The position numbers and the translations under genes are program-made. Below are positions 1 to 7,554 of a stretch of 17,887 bases of DNA, one piece after another. How positions within the stretch are numbered: the stretch's first letter is position 1; every line of letters begins with the position of its first letter. The DNA is taken from the NCBI GenBank assembly GCA_049594615.1, contig JBMYJR010000057.1, positions 1 to 17,887 of the forward strand, read 5' to 3'. The DNA is from CAXPZW01 sp049594615. GTDB lineage: Bacteria > Bacteroidota > Bacteroidia > Flavobacteriales_D > Sanyastnellaceae. The notes beneath the pieces were generated by a model. The model saw only the letters and a list, made by a program, of their open reading frames with translations, was not told where the DNA came from and ran no database searches.

Positions 1-1
1 A

Positions 2-469
2 TCGCAGGTGCTTAATTTGGATATCATCACCGCAGGCCCCATTCCTCCGAATGCTTCGGAACTGGCGCTCACCGATCCGGTTGAAGAGCTCATCCTCTGG
101 GCGCGTAAGAACTACAACTACGTCATCCTGGATACTCCACCCATCATGCTCATTTCCGATGCGCTTGTGCTGGCGAAGCATACAGATGCTTCGGTGTTTG
201 CTATGAATACCGAGAAGTCGTCGAAAGTGGGCGTGCAAATCATCGAGGAAATCCGTGAGCAAAACGAGTTGACCCGCGCCAGCATCGTGCTGAACAACAT
301 CAAGCAGCAGCGCTGGCAATACTACTACGGCAAGTACGCTTACCGTTACGGCTACGGATACCGCTACGGTTACGGCTACCGGTATGGGTACGGCTACAGC
401 TATGGTTACGGCTACCGCGATGGGTATGGCGAAGAATCCAAGCGCAAGCGTCGCGGTAAGAAGAAGTAA
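2..469 (+). CDS. Wzc-type tyrosine kinase (BY-kinase), C-terminal part, 5' truncated by window edge
   Basis: This is the C-terminal ~155 residues of a bacterial tyrosine autokinase of the Wzc/CpsD family, an inner-membrane protein that controls polymerisation and export of surface polysaccharide. The frame is open to the left edge, so the start lies outside the window and the first in-frame GTG (base 8) is not the real start. Visible family features are the LDIITAGPIPPN segment and the Walker B-like strand YVILDTPPIM; Walker A would lie upstream. BY-kinases end in a tyrosine cluster that is autophosphorylated. Here it is extreme: 18 tyrosines between bases 320 and 427, mostly as a YRYGYG hexapeptide repeat, followed by a basic end (KRKRRGKKK). 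The downstream polysaccharide genes fit this role. The kinase family call is firm; the function of the tail is inferred. Confidence 0.9.
   Translation, partial: SQVLNLDIITAGPIPPNASELALTDPVEELILWARKNYNYVILDTPPIMLISDALVLAKHTDASVFAMNTEKSSKVGVQIIEEIREQNELTRASIVLNNIKQQRWQYYYGKYAYRYGYGYRYGYGYRYGYGYSYGYGYRDGYGEESKRKRRGKKK
341..430 (+). repeat. Five in-frame 18-bp tandem repeats encoding the Tyr-rich kinase tail
   Basis: Five consecutive 18-bp units (341-358, 359-376, 377-394, 395-412, 413-430) encode YRYGYG, YRYGYG, YRYGYG, YSYGYG and YRDGYG. Synonymous positions differ between units (tac/tat, ggc/ggt/gga/ggg, cgc/cgt/cgg), so the peptide is better conserved than the DNA. This suggests an old repeat held by selection on the protein. 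Copy number could still change by slippage or recombination without breaking the frame. Confidence 0.85.
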
Positions 470-986
470 GCCATCGGAAGCCATGTGTTGGACAATGACT
501 TTGACGACAGCTCCAACACCTTTGCGAACATTTTCTAGATGGCCAAGACATCGAGGTACGTAAGTTTGGCGAATTGCAGAAGACGTGGTGCTTGGCAGAG
601 TTTGGCAGCCAGCGTGAGTGCGTGCGCCTTTCCTGACAAATCATAGCTTTTTCATAGGGAAGAACTCCTTTGCTACATCTAGCTACCTGTATACGGCTGA
701 ATTCAACCAAGTGCTACACTGCGTGCAGGGGGCTCAGGGTTGTATGTGAATCTGTGCAAGTCAATATGCTGGGCTAGATTTTTGAGAGCCTGTACCACAA
801 CCTACTTGGAACACGAAAATTTCCGCAAGCTAAACGCAGATGTAGTGCGCAATGAAGGCTTTTTGAAGTGGCTCAAACTCGACTACGTGCCTTATGTATG
901 CCAAAGGCAGAGGTCATTTTTCATGCCTTGGGTGTGAAAATCAACAGAAACCCTGTACATTGAGTGCTGTCGTTATCGCAGTAATC
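470..986. other. Gene-poor stretch of about 520 bp
   Basis: I see no convincing gene here. A 65-codon frame (740-937, +) and the non-coding part of a minus-strand frame (300-710) have no recognisable domain. In another minus-strand frame, roughly 540-650 reads as a plausible-looking ~36-residue peptide (SGKAHALTLAAKLCQ, later FAKLTYLDVLAI) that ends at a stop and has no start codon, so it may be a gene remnant. A match to the Bacteroidota -7 consensus TAnnTTTG (TAAGTTTG, 561-568, +) lies over 400 bp before the next gene, and I see no -33 TTG at normal spacing. No clear hairpin terminator was found after the kinase gene. Confidence 0.4.
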
Positions 987-2699
987 ATGTATCGAAAGCC
1001 AACAATCTTACTCACAGCCATGCTGTGCGCGTCTTTGGCGTGGGCACAAGGTGACACTCCAGCTGCTGCTGGGACGTTGAATCCGCTCTTTTACACCCTG
1101 GGCGTCCCTGACGGGGGTACACTCGTTGGTGCTACTGCATCTGGCGTAGTGGCTGACGGGAATTTGGATCGTTTCTACCACTTTGTGGCTGAAACCCAAG
1201 GGCTAAAGATCGAGGTGGCGCCGACAGGGTTTGACGCACGCGTGGAGGTATTGGACCTGAGTGAGCTCGTCTTGGGCACAGAGGATGTGGCCGGTGTCGG
1301 TGCGACTGAGACCATGTTTGCCAACTTCCTGTTGCCAGGTAATGAGTACTACATCCGAGTGTCGGGCTCTGCGTCAGGAGCATTCACCCTGCTCACCGAG
1401 GTGCTTCCTGAGGCTGAACTGCGAGACGGCTATTCACCCGGCCCTCCCGGAGATCCAGGCCAGGTGGGCTACAAGTTGGGAGACCAAGCCAAACGCAACA
1501 ACCTCAACACAGCGGTATATCCGGTCAACCTCACCTCCTACGTTGAGGCGACCATGTGGGAGTTCGAAGACCAACTGGATGGCTCGATTTTCACCCACAC
1601 CATTTCCGGTTCCAATGGAGCCTTGCTTTTGTATAATGTAATCACGCCTGCAACCCTATGTTATGACCGCACCTATGACGTGCGCGTGCAGCTGCGCGTT
1701 GAAGGACAGTGGTGCGGTTGGGGCCCCATTCAAGAAATCGTTATCGAGGAATACCCCGAAGTGTTTGTACTGCCCCAGTATTTGAACACCAGCCAGCTGT
1801 TGCAGCCCGGTTTCTTGCGCACCAACTACGTTGGCGAAGGGCAGGCCATTGAGTGGCACCTGGAAACAAACCAGGGATCACCGGCAGGTCCGACCATAAT
1901 TGATTATACCGGCATTGGCAACTCCACCTACTGCTACTTCCAGAATGTGGAGTGCATGAGGTACAACAAGGTTTATTCGGTGGAGGTGCGTGCACAATAC
2001 TGCGGCGTCCTGGGGCCATGGAGCGCACCTGCCGCTTTCTTCACCAGCCCACTGCCCTATACCAATGTTCGTCCTGAGTACTGCGATTTGGACCTGTATA
2101 CCGGTTCTAGTGTGTTTGCTGAATTCATCGAAGGTGCTGACCAATATGCGTGGCAAGCGGCGCCGATTGATCCCGACGACGTAGACATGACCCCGATCGG
2201 ACCTGCACTCGTTACCACCACATCGACTACAACCTTGATTCTTTCAGCCCTCGGATTGGAATGGGGACAATCGTACCGTTTGGGTTGCAAGGCCATCCTG
2301 GGTACTGCAGATGCGTGCGACGATTACCAAGAAGGGGACTACGGCTATTTCTGCCCCATCCACATCATCGATCCTTCAGCATTGACCACCCCAACAGAAG
2401 GCATAGCCGCCGATGGATCTGAAACCGAGCAGATCTACGCAGATGAGCGTTTGGAGGTGGTTTCTACCAGCTCAGACAACATCCTGACCCTGGATGTCGC
2501 TGCAGCCGAGTTTGACGGGTACACCGACTTTGTGGTGCTGGACATGCAAGGGCGTCTGGTGGCCAACCAGCAACTGGTGGTGACATCGGAAATGAACCGG
2601 GTGCAGTTTGCCATGAACAGAGATCTACCCATGGGCGTGTATTTGGTCAAAGCTACCCAAGGCGACCAGCAACTGGACGCCAAGTTCATCATTCACTAA
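987..2699 (+). CDS. Secreted T9SS cargo protein with PPC-like and FN3-like repeats
   Basis: A predicted secreted or surface protein of 570 residues. I chose the ATG at 987 over the longer frame starting at 894 because it gives a classical signal peptide (basic MYRK, hydrophobic core, SLAWAQ cleavage region). Mature residues ~20-130 resemble a PPC-type beta-sandwich (DRFYHFVAETQGLKIEV, later NEYYIRVSG). Three loosely similar FN3-like repeats of ~90-100 residues follow; each ends in a Y-D/S-V-x-V or SYRLGCKA strand and a Cys/Trp-rich segment such as WCGWGPI. The last ~80 residues look like a T9SS type A sorting domain (VVLDMQGRLV, LPMGVYLVKA), which sends cargo across the outer membrane. The usual YPNP entry motif is missing. 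The biological role is unknown; adhesion or a matrix function is possible. It converges on the next gene with 15 bp between stops. Confidence 0.85.
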   Translation: MYRKPTILLTAMLCASLAWAQGDTPAAAGTLNPLFYTLGVPDGGTLVGATASGVVADGNLDRFYHFVAETQGLKIEVAPTGFDARVEVLDLSELVLGTEDVAGVGATETMFANFLLPGNEYYIRVSGSASGAFTLLTEVLPEAELRDGYSPGPPGDPGQVGYKLGDQAKRNNLNTAVYPVNLTSYVEATMWEFEDQLDGSIFTHTISGSNGALLLYNVITPATLCYDRTYDVRVQLRVEGQWCGWGPIQEIVIEEYPEVFVLPQYLNTSQLLQPGFLRTNYVGEGQAIEWHLETNQGSPAGPTIIDYTGIGNSTYCYFQNVECMRYNKVYSVEVRAQYCGVLGPWSAPAAFFTSPLPYTNVRPEYCDLDLYTGSSVFAEFIEGADQYAWQAAPIDPDDVDMTPIGPALVTTTSTTTLILSALGLEWGQSYRLGCKAILGTADACDDYQEGDYGYFCPIHIIDPSALTTPTEGIAADGSETEQIYADERLEVVSTSSDNILTLDVAAAEFDGYTDFVVLDMQGRLVANQQLVVTSEMNRVQFAMNRDLPMGVYLVKATQGDQQLDAKFIIH

Positions 2700-2714
2700 G
2701 GGCTTCGAAATGAC

Positions 2715-3818
2715 TTATTGGATTGCCAGCTGTTGACGGCTAGCAGTAGTTCCATTGCGCACTTCTACCACGTAGAGGCCACCGCTGAGTGCGCTGCAGT
2801 CCAGCACTGCGCTGTTGGCTTCAAGCACCACCGCACCACTCAGTGAGAAAACGCGTACCAGGCCTCCAGCGTAGCCGTCGAGGCGCACCTGATCTACTGC
2901 CGGGTTAGGGTAAAGGGTGAAGGTGTCGCTGGCTTCCTCGATTTCGGTGGGGGATTCGGGCTCGCATGGGCTGTCCACCCAAATGCACTCGGTTGATACG
3001 CAATTACTCCCAGGGCTGGAAGCTGTTACTTCTACGCACACTTCAGCGCCTTCGTCGTTTTCCAGCAAGAGGTTCATCACTTGGTCTTCGCTCGCCCAAG
3101 CACCGTCTACCAACCACGTAATCTCATCCACTTGCGTCTGGCCTTCGAGGTAAGTTGCCAGGGTGGCCTCCACCGAGCAAGAGTCGGTGGTCAAGCCCAT
3201 CCCCACTTTTACCAAGCAATGGAAGGGGGCCACGTCAATGGCCTTGCAAATGCTGGCGTCGCATGTGCCGGTGGTGCTTTGTCCTTCTGCGGTGAGGCAG
3301 ACTTCTACTAGACCAGCATCCGTGTAAGCGTGCGTCCAGTTGTCCAAGGTGCTAACGGTGGTACCGTCCCCCAGGTCCCAGGTTACGCCGTTCAGGTTGG
3401 TGCCAGCCCCGGCAGTAATCGTTGGCGCGAATTCCACCAGACCGTCTTGTCCTTCTGAAAAGGCAAAGTCCACTTCAACCGCACAAGGTTGGGATTGCAA
3501 AACTTCAATGGTCTCGCAGTGCTCGATCTCGCAGATGAGGCCCTCCTTGTTCATCGAGGTGAGTACCACGCAGCAATGAAAAGTGCCGTAGAAAGGGTAA
3601 GTGTGGATGGGTTGAAGTTGGGTACCGGTAGTACCGTCTCCAAAATTCCAGGAGGTGGCTGTGATGGCGTGGCCCTCAGGAATCGAGTATTCCAACTCGA
3701 AAAAGGCCGTAGAAAAGGACTGGGAGAACCCGAAGGATACCTCGCAGGATTGTGCAGAAAGGGTGCACAGAGCAGTCAGGCTGAGCAGGGTGCAGATCAG
3801 GTTGCGGGTAAAAGGCAT
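2715..3818 (-). CDS. Secreted PKD-domain protein with T9SS sorting domain
   Basis: A predicted secreted 367-residue protein. The longest frame starts at 3947, but the ATG at 3818 is preferred: it begins with a signal peptide (MPFTRN, a hydrophobic stretch, then TLSAQ), and a -7 promoter-like box lies 24-31 bp upstream. Two PKD-type domains show the W-x-(F/L)-G-D-G signature (W57-G62 and W147-G152), each with a downstream H-x-Y strand. A third related, degenerate unit (EITWLVDGAW, later GAEVCVEVTA) lacks the GDG motif. Many cysteines suggest disulfides. Residues 300-367 form a type A T9SS sorting domain with YPNP at 303-306 and LSGGLYVVEV near the end. PKD domains commonly serve as spacers or glycan-binding modules in surface proteins; the exact role here cannot be told. 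It is the only minus-strand gene in the window. Confidence 0.87.
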   Translation of the reverse strand: MPFTRNLICTLLSLTALCTLSAQSCEVSFGFSQSFSTAFFELEYSIPEGHAITATSWNFGDGTTGTQLQPIHTYPFYGTFHCCVVLTSMNKEGLICEIEHCETIEVLQSQPCAVEVDFAFSEGQDGLVEFAPTITAGAGTNLNGVTWDLGDGTTVSTLDNWTHAYTDAGLVEVCLTAEGQSTTGTCDASICKAIDVAPFHCLVKVGMGLTTDSCSVEATLATYLEGQTQVDEITWLVDGAWASEDQVMNLLLENDEGAEVCVEVTASSPGSNCVSTECIWVDSPCEPESPTEIEEASDTFTLYPNPAVDQVRLDGYAGGLVRVFSLSGAVVLEANSAVLDCSALSGGLYVVEVRNGTTASRQQLAIQ

Positions 3819-3841
3819 CAGTGGAGTTCTCGTTGTTGGTA

Positions 3842-3849
3842 CAAAGCTA
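3842..3849 (-). promoter_or_regulatory. Candidate Bacteroidota -7 promoter element for the PKD/T9SS gene
   Basis: The minus strand reads TAGCTTTG, an exact match to the TAnnTTTG -7 consensus of Bacteroidota primary sigma factors. It ends 24 bp before the chosen ATG at 3818, which would give a leader of under 20 nt. No clear -33 TTG is visible at the usual ~20-bp spacing, so this is a half-match only. Confidence 0.4.
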
Positions 3850-3990
3850 GCGCGAAATGCCCCCCTCATCCCTGAAATTTTCGCTTTAGACGTGCTTGGT
3901 GAGTATTTGGTCACCATCTTGAGGATTCGGCAAATGGGTGATAGCATGGAATGGTTTCAAGGGTTGAGGGTGTGCTAAAAAACCCGTTCC

Positions 3991-4013
3991 TTGCAGAGCC
4001 TTAGCAGCTGCAA
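3991..4013. repeat. Short inverted repeat upstream of the polysaccharide gene run
   Basis: TTGCAG and CTGCAA form a 6-bp stem around an 11-nt spacer, 17 bp before the GTG start at 4030. An 8-bp palindrome GCAGCTGC (4004-4011) overlaps the right arm. It could be an operator or a leader hairpin, but repeats this short occur by chance. Confidence 0.2.
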
Positions 4014-4029
4014 TAACTGTATGTAGAAC

Positions 4030-5121
4030 GTGAAGTCGAGAGCTCCGCATATCAAGGTGTACTTGTCCGATGAGGGCTACGGTCACATTGTGCGCCAACG
4101 TGCGGTCATTGAGGCCATTCGCCGTCAATGCCCAGACGCGCGCTTTACCCTGCAGACCCACCGCCACTTAGAAGTGGCCCAGCGGATGATTCCCGATGTG
4201 ACCCCCGTCAATCGGTTCAACAACATTACGTGGCACAAGCAAACCAGTGGCTCCCCAGATTTGGGGAATATTCGCGTCCAGTTCAACCATTATTTGGAAG
4301 ATTCCAATGCCTGGGTTGAACGTGAGCTGGCTGACTTCGAGGCGGATGCAGTGATTTCCGACTTTGTGTATGAGGCCTTTGAAGTGGCTCACCGCAAGGG
4401 GGTGCCGGCCTTTGGTGTGGCACACTTTACATGGGATTGGTTCTTCTCCAAACTCTATCCGCCGCCACTGAAGACCGATGTGCTCGAGCAATTTTTCGAC
4501 CATGCAGGTAAGGCCACGCGCTTGTTTTTCCCTCCATTTACGCCTGAGGAAATCCTTATGCATTATACCAATGCTGAGGAGGTGCCCTTGATCCTTCGCG
4601 GGTCCATTGACCACAAAAAAGTGTGGCCGACCCAGGACTTCAAAGTCATGATTGTAGACAGCGGGTCGGGCCTTTTGTCACGCTCGGTAGAGCGGGCGCT
4701 GAAGAATGTGGAAGGCTTGGAGGGATTTCGTTTTTACGTAAATGCGCGTCATGCCACCTCCCAGTCGAATGTGGAATTGATTCCGCAAAACGAACTGTTG
4801 GTGGATTACTTCGCCGAGATGGACTTGATCATCGGCCGCGCCGGGTTCAACACCATCAGCGAATGCATCGGTTTGCGTCGTCCCTTGTTACTCCTTGGAG
4901 AAGCCGCCAACCCCGAAATGCTTGAAAACATCATGAACTTGAAAAAGGTCCAGTTGGGAAGCTTCATTTCCATGGATACTTTTGAGTCCGAACTCGACAC
5001 GTTCCTGCCAGATTTTCTGGCGCACGAATACCCTTACATCCGCGAACGCATGGCGAAGCACACGTTGCGAACCACCGGTGCCGACACCATTGCTTCCGCC
5101 ATTTTGAAGCACCTGACCTGA
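4030..5121 (+). CDS. GT-B fold glycosyltransferase-like protein (MurG / arabinokinase N-domain type)
   Basis: A 363-residue predicted cytoplasmic or membrane-associated sugar enzyme of the GT-B fold. The N-terminal half has the Gly-rich sugar-enzyme loop (DEGYGHIVRQRAVIEAIRR) and a segment GVAHFTWDWFF (F133-F139). The latter resembles the NF(S/T)WD motif in the GT-like N-terminal domain of L-arabinokinase-type proteins. The C-terminal half has the MurG/MGT-type donor-binding segment DLIIGRAGFNTISECIG (from D265). The start is a GTG; no ATG nearby is in frame. The stop overlaps the next ATG by one base (TGATG), so the two are probably translationally coupled. It may be a transferase. Because it sits beside NeuA- and NeuB-like genes, it could instead occupy the slot of a GT-B UDP-sugar hydrolase such as NeuC or PseG, although I do not see their specific motifs. 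The fold is firm, the substrate unknown. Confidence 0.78.
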   Translation: MKSRAPHIKVYLSDEGYGHIVRQRAVIEAIRRQCPDARFTLQTHRHLEVAQRMIPDVTPVNRFNNITWHKQTSGSPDLGNIRVQFNHYLEDSNAWVERELADFEADAVISDFVYEAFEVAHRKGVPAFGVAHFTWDWFFSKLYPPPLKTDVLEQFFDHAGKATRLFFPPFTPEEILMHYTNAEEVPLILRGSIDHKKVWPTQDFKVMIVDSGSGLLSRSVERALKNVEGLEGFRFYVNARHATSQSNVELIPQNELLVDYFAEMDLIIGRAGFNTISECIGLRRPLLLLGEAANPEMLENIMNLKKVQLGSFISMDTFESELDTFLPDFLAHEYPYIRERMAKHTLRTTGADTIASAILKHLT

Positions 5122-5705
5122 TGCGAACCGTTGCCATCATTCCCGCTCGCGGGGGCTCCAAACGCCTCAAAGGCAAGAACATTTACCCCCTGTTGGGCAA
5201 ACCACTAATGGTGTATACCATTGAAGCGCTGCAGGCCTGCGATTTTGTAGACGAAATCTTTGTCTCCAGCGACGACGAAGCCATCCTCGAAGTGGGCCGC
5301 CAAGCCGGCGCCACCGCGCTCAAGCGCCCAGCCCAATTGGCTGACGATTCCACCCCCAAGATTGTGGCCATCCGACAAGCCGTGGAGGACGCGTTGGTAG
5401 AAGCACGCGGTGAGGTGGAAAATGTTATCGTGGCCCAGGCCAATTCGCCTGAACTGACCGCAGCGCACTTCCAAAAGGGGCACGACCTCATGGTCGATCA
5501 CGGCCTCTGGGAAGTCATGAGCGCCGACGAAAATGGGGTGCAAAACGCGGCATTCCGAATTGTAAAGAAGCACGCGTTGTACAACACTTTTTTGAGTGCG
5601 CACTGCGGTTTTGTGGTGGCCAACAACTTGGACGTGCACACCCTCGAGGACATCCAAACCCTGGAGAACAACCCTGAATTTGTGACTCGATTCGCCACCC
5701 CCTGA
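5121..5705 (+). CDS. Short CMP-sugar synthetase (acylneuraminate cytidylyltransferase family)
   Basis: A 194-residue nucleotidyltransferase of the NeuA/PseF/LegF family, which activates 9-carbon acidic sugars (sialic, pseudaminic or legionaminic type) with CTP in the cytoplasm. The CTP-binding signature IPARGGSKRLKGKN (residues 7-20) is intact and is followed by the SSDDEAI strand and the RPAQLADD segment. It is shorter than typical NeuA (~220-230 residues). The usual QPTSPLR motif appears as QANSPE (106-111). The C-terminal D-x-D-T metal region reads DVHT (171-174), so the second aspartate appears to be a histidine. It overlaps the upstream gene by 1 base and is followed 3 bases later by amidotransferase 1. 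The family is confident; activity and substrate are uncertain given the altered motifs. Confidence 0.82.
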   Translation: MRTVAIIPARGGSKRLKGKNIYPLLGKPLMVYTIEALQACDFVDEIFVSSDDEAILEVGRQAGATALKRPAQLADDSTPKIVAIRQAVEDALVEARGEVENVIVAQANSPELTAAHFQKGHDLMVDHGLWEVMSADENGVQNAAFRIVKKHALYNTFLSAHCGFVVANNLDVHTLEDIQTLENNPEFVTRFATP

Positions 5706-5708
5706 TTT

Positions 5709-7544
5709 ATGTGTGGAATAGCAGGATACATGGGCCGAAAGCCACTGGAGCAAGGACGTGTCGCCGCCGCATTGGCCTCCATGGAGCAACGCGGTCCTGA
5801 TGCCAATGGAGCAGTTCGCATCGATAGCGGGGCGGGAGAAGTAGTGTTGCTGCACAGCCGCCTGAGCATCATCGACCTCGATCCACGAAGCAACCAGCCC
5901 TACCAAGATGGGCCCGTGCAACTCGCTTTCAACGGCGAGATCTACAACTACGTAGAGCTGCGCGAGGAACTCAAGTCCCTCGGCCATGCGTTTCACACTA
6001 CCTCCGACACCGAAGTGCTGGCCAAGGCATACCTCCAATGGGGCAGCGCTTGCACCGAACGGTTTGAAGGCATGTGGGCGTTTGCGCTGTACGACAACCG
6101 AACCCACCAGCTGCTGCTTTCGCGCGACCGCTTTGCCGAGAAGCCACTGTATGTGTACCACACAGCCGACGGCACCTACTTTGCGTCTGAAGTGAAAGCG
6201 ATCGTGGGACTGTGCGGACACACCCCCGAGGTCAACGAAGAACACCTATTGCGCTACGTGGTCAACGGCCATAAGTCGCTCTACAAGACCCCACAAACCT
6301 TCTTCAAAGGGGTGGGAGAGGTGCCATTTGCGCACAACGCAGTCATCACCCCTGATGCACCGGGTCAACTCAAAGCCACGGCCTACTGGACCCCGCAGCT
6401 CCGCGAGCAGCCCAACATGACCGAACAGGAAGCCATTGAAGGTACCCGCGAGCGTTTGATTGAGAGTGTGAAGTTGCGCATGCGCTCGGATGTGCCCTTG
6501 GCCTTCTGCCTCAGTGGAGGGGTGGACTCGGCCAGTTTGGTGAGCATCGCGGCCAAGGAGTTGGGTGCCGATGTGCATACCTTCTCCATCATTGACAAAG
6601 ACGCGCGGTACGATGAGCGCGACAACATCGAGGCCACCATTGCCGATACCGGTTGCCAGTCCACCCAAATTGTACTGAGTACCGAAGACGACAACATCTC
6701 TCGACTGGAGTCTCTGGTGCGTTACCATGACGCGCCTGTGGCTACCATCAGCTACTTTGTGCATTCGTGCTTGAGTGAGCAGATTGCCAAGCGTGGGTTT
6801 AAGATTTCGATCTCTGGCACTGCGGCCGATGAATTGCTGACCGGGTACTACGACCACTTCGTACTGCATTTATACGAGGTGCGCAACCACCCCGAGTTTG
6901 AGCGGTTCAAAGCCGAATGGGAGCAATACCCCCTGCAGTTTGTACGCCACCCGGACTTCCGCAAGTTCGATTTGTACTTCAACAATCCTAGCAAGCGCGA
7001 TCACATCTATCTCAATAACGATGTGTTCCGCAGCATGCTTAGCGAGGATTTTCACGAGCCATTCACCGAGACCAAGTACTGCGACAGCTTGCTGCGCAAC
7101 CGCATGATGAATGAGCTGTTCCACGAGGTGGTGCGTGTTATTCTGCACGAGGATGACCTCAACAGCATGAAGTACTCTTTGGAGAACCGCAGTCCGTTCC
7201 TCGATACCCAGTTGTTTGAGTGGGCCTACAGCATCCCGTCGCACTTGCTGATCAACAAGGGCTACAACAAATACATTTTGCGTGAAGCTGTGAAGGGCAT
7301 CTTGAATGAACAGGTGCGTACCGCCCGTGAAAAGAAGGGCTTCAACGCCTCGATCAATTCGATTTTCGACTTCAGCAACCCCGAACACCGCGCGTATTTC
7401 CTGGACGATTCCCCCATCTTCCAGTACTTTGACAAAACGCGCATGGAGGATGTGCTTGGGCGGGGCGAATTCCCCAACAGCTACAAGAAGTTCCTCTTCA
7501 ATTTCATCAACGCCAAAATCTTCCTGGAACACCACCAGGGTTGA
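5709..7544 (+). CDS. Asparagine-synthase-like glutamine amidotransferase 1 (divergent)
   Basis: A 611-residue AsnB-type protein. The N-terminal class II glutaminase domain begins MCGIAG, with Cys2 as nucleophile, and has the expected RLSIIDL, NGEIYNY and SDTEVL motifs. The C-terminal adenylating synthetase domain has the ATP pyrophosphate loop SGGVDS (269-274). In polysaccharide loci such proteins are usually thought to amidate a carboxylate of a sugar (uronic or nonulosonic acid) rather than make asparagine. Compared with canonical AsnB and with the second copy in this window, the loop at 369-375 reads SGTAADE instead of SG-x-G-(S/G)-DE, and a later conserved segment reads SMKYSLENRSPFLD instead of SMAHALEVRVPFLD. 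It sits 3 nt after the NeuA-like gene and 10 nt before the NeuB-like gene, so its substrate may be made by them. The fold and glutaminase are secure; the substrate is inferred. Confidence 0.88.
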   Translation: MCGIAGYMGRKPLEQGRVAAALASMEQRGPDANGAVRIDSGAGEVVLLHSRLSIIDLDPRSNQPYQDGPVQLAFNGEIYNYVELREELKSLGHAFHTTSDTEVLAKAYLQWGSACTERFEGMWAFALYDNRTHQLLLSRDRFAEKPLYVYHTADGTYFASEVKAIVGLCGHTPEVNEEHLLRYVVNGHKSLYKTPQTFFKGVGEVPFAHNAVITPDAPGQLKATAYWTPQLREQPNMTEQEAIEGTRERLIESVKLRMRSDVPLAFCLSGGVDSASLVSIAAKELGADVHTFSIIDKDARYDERDNIEATIADTGCQSTQIVLSTEDDNISRLESLVRYHDAPVATISYFVHSCLSEQIAKRGFKISISGTAADELLTGYYDHFVLHLYEVRNHPEFERFKAEWEQYPLQFVRHPDFRKFDLYFNNPSKRDHIYLNNDVFRSMLSEDFHEPFTETKYCDSLLRNRMMNELFHEVVRVILHEDDLNSMKYSLENRSPFLDTQLFEWAYSIPSHLLINKGYNKYILREAVKGILNEQVRTAREKKGFNASINSIFDFSNPEHRAYFLDDSPIFQYFDKTRMEDVLGRGEFPNSYKKFLFNFINAKIFLEHHQG

Positions 7545-7554
7545 CCCATAGACC

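Noticed and set aside
740..937. 65-codon frame on the + strand
   Set aside because: No recognisable domain, signal peptide or promoter, and odd composition. It ends in a different frame just before the T9SS gene. Most likely chance.
928..962. Possible promoter (TTG at 928, TACATTG at 956) before the first T9SS gene
   Set aside because: The -7 box is imperfect and the spacing of 25 bp is too long for the Bacteroidota -33/-7 pair.
894..986. N-terminal extension of the first T9SS gene from the ATG at 894
   Set aside because: The extension would bury the signal peptide that begins at 987; the shorter start gives a classical secretion signal.
2700..2714. Bidirectional terminator between the convergent T9SS genes
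   Set aside because: Only 15 bp separate the stops, and I could not find a stable hairpin with a T-run there.
3819..3947. N-terminal extension of the PKD gene to 3947
   Set aside because: The extension is not signal-like and would place the signal peptide internally. A promoter-like box lies inside it.
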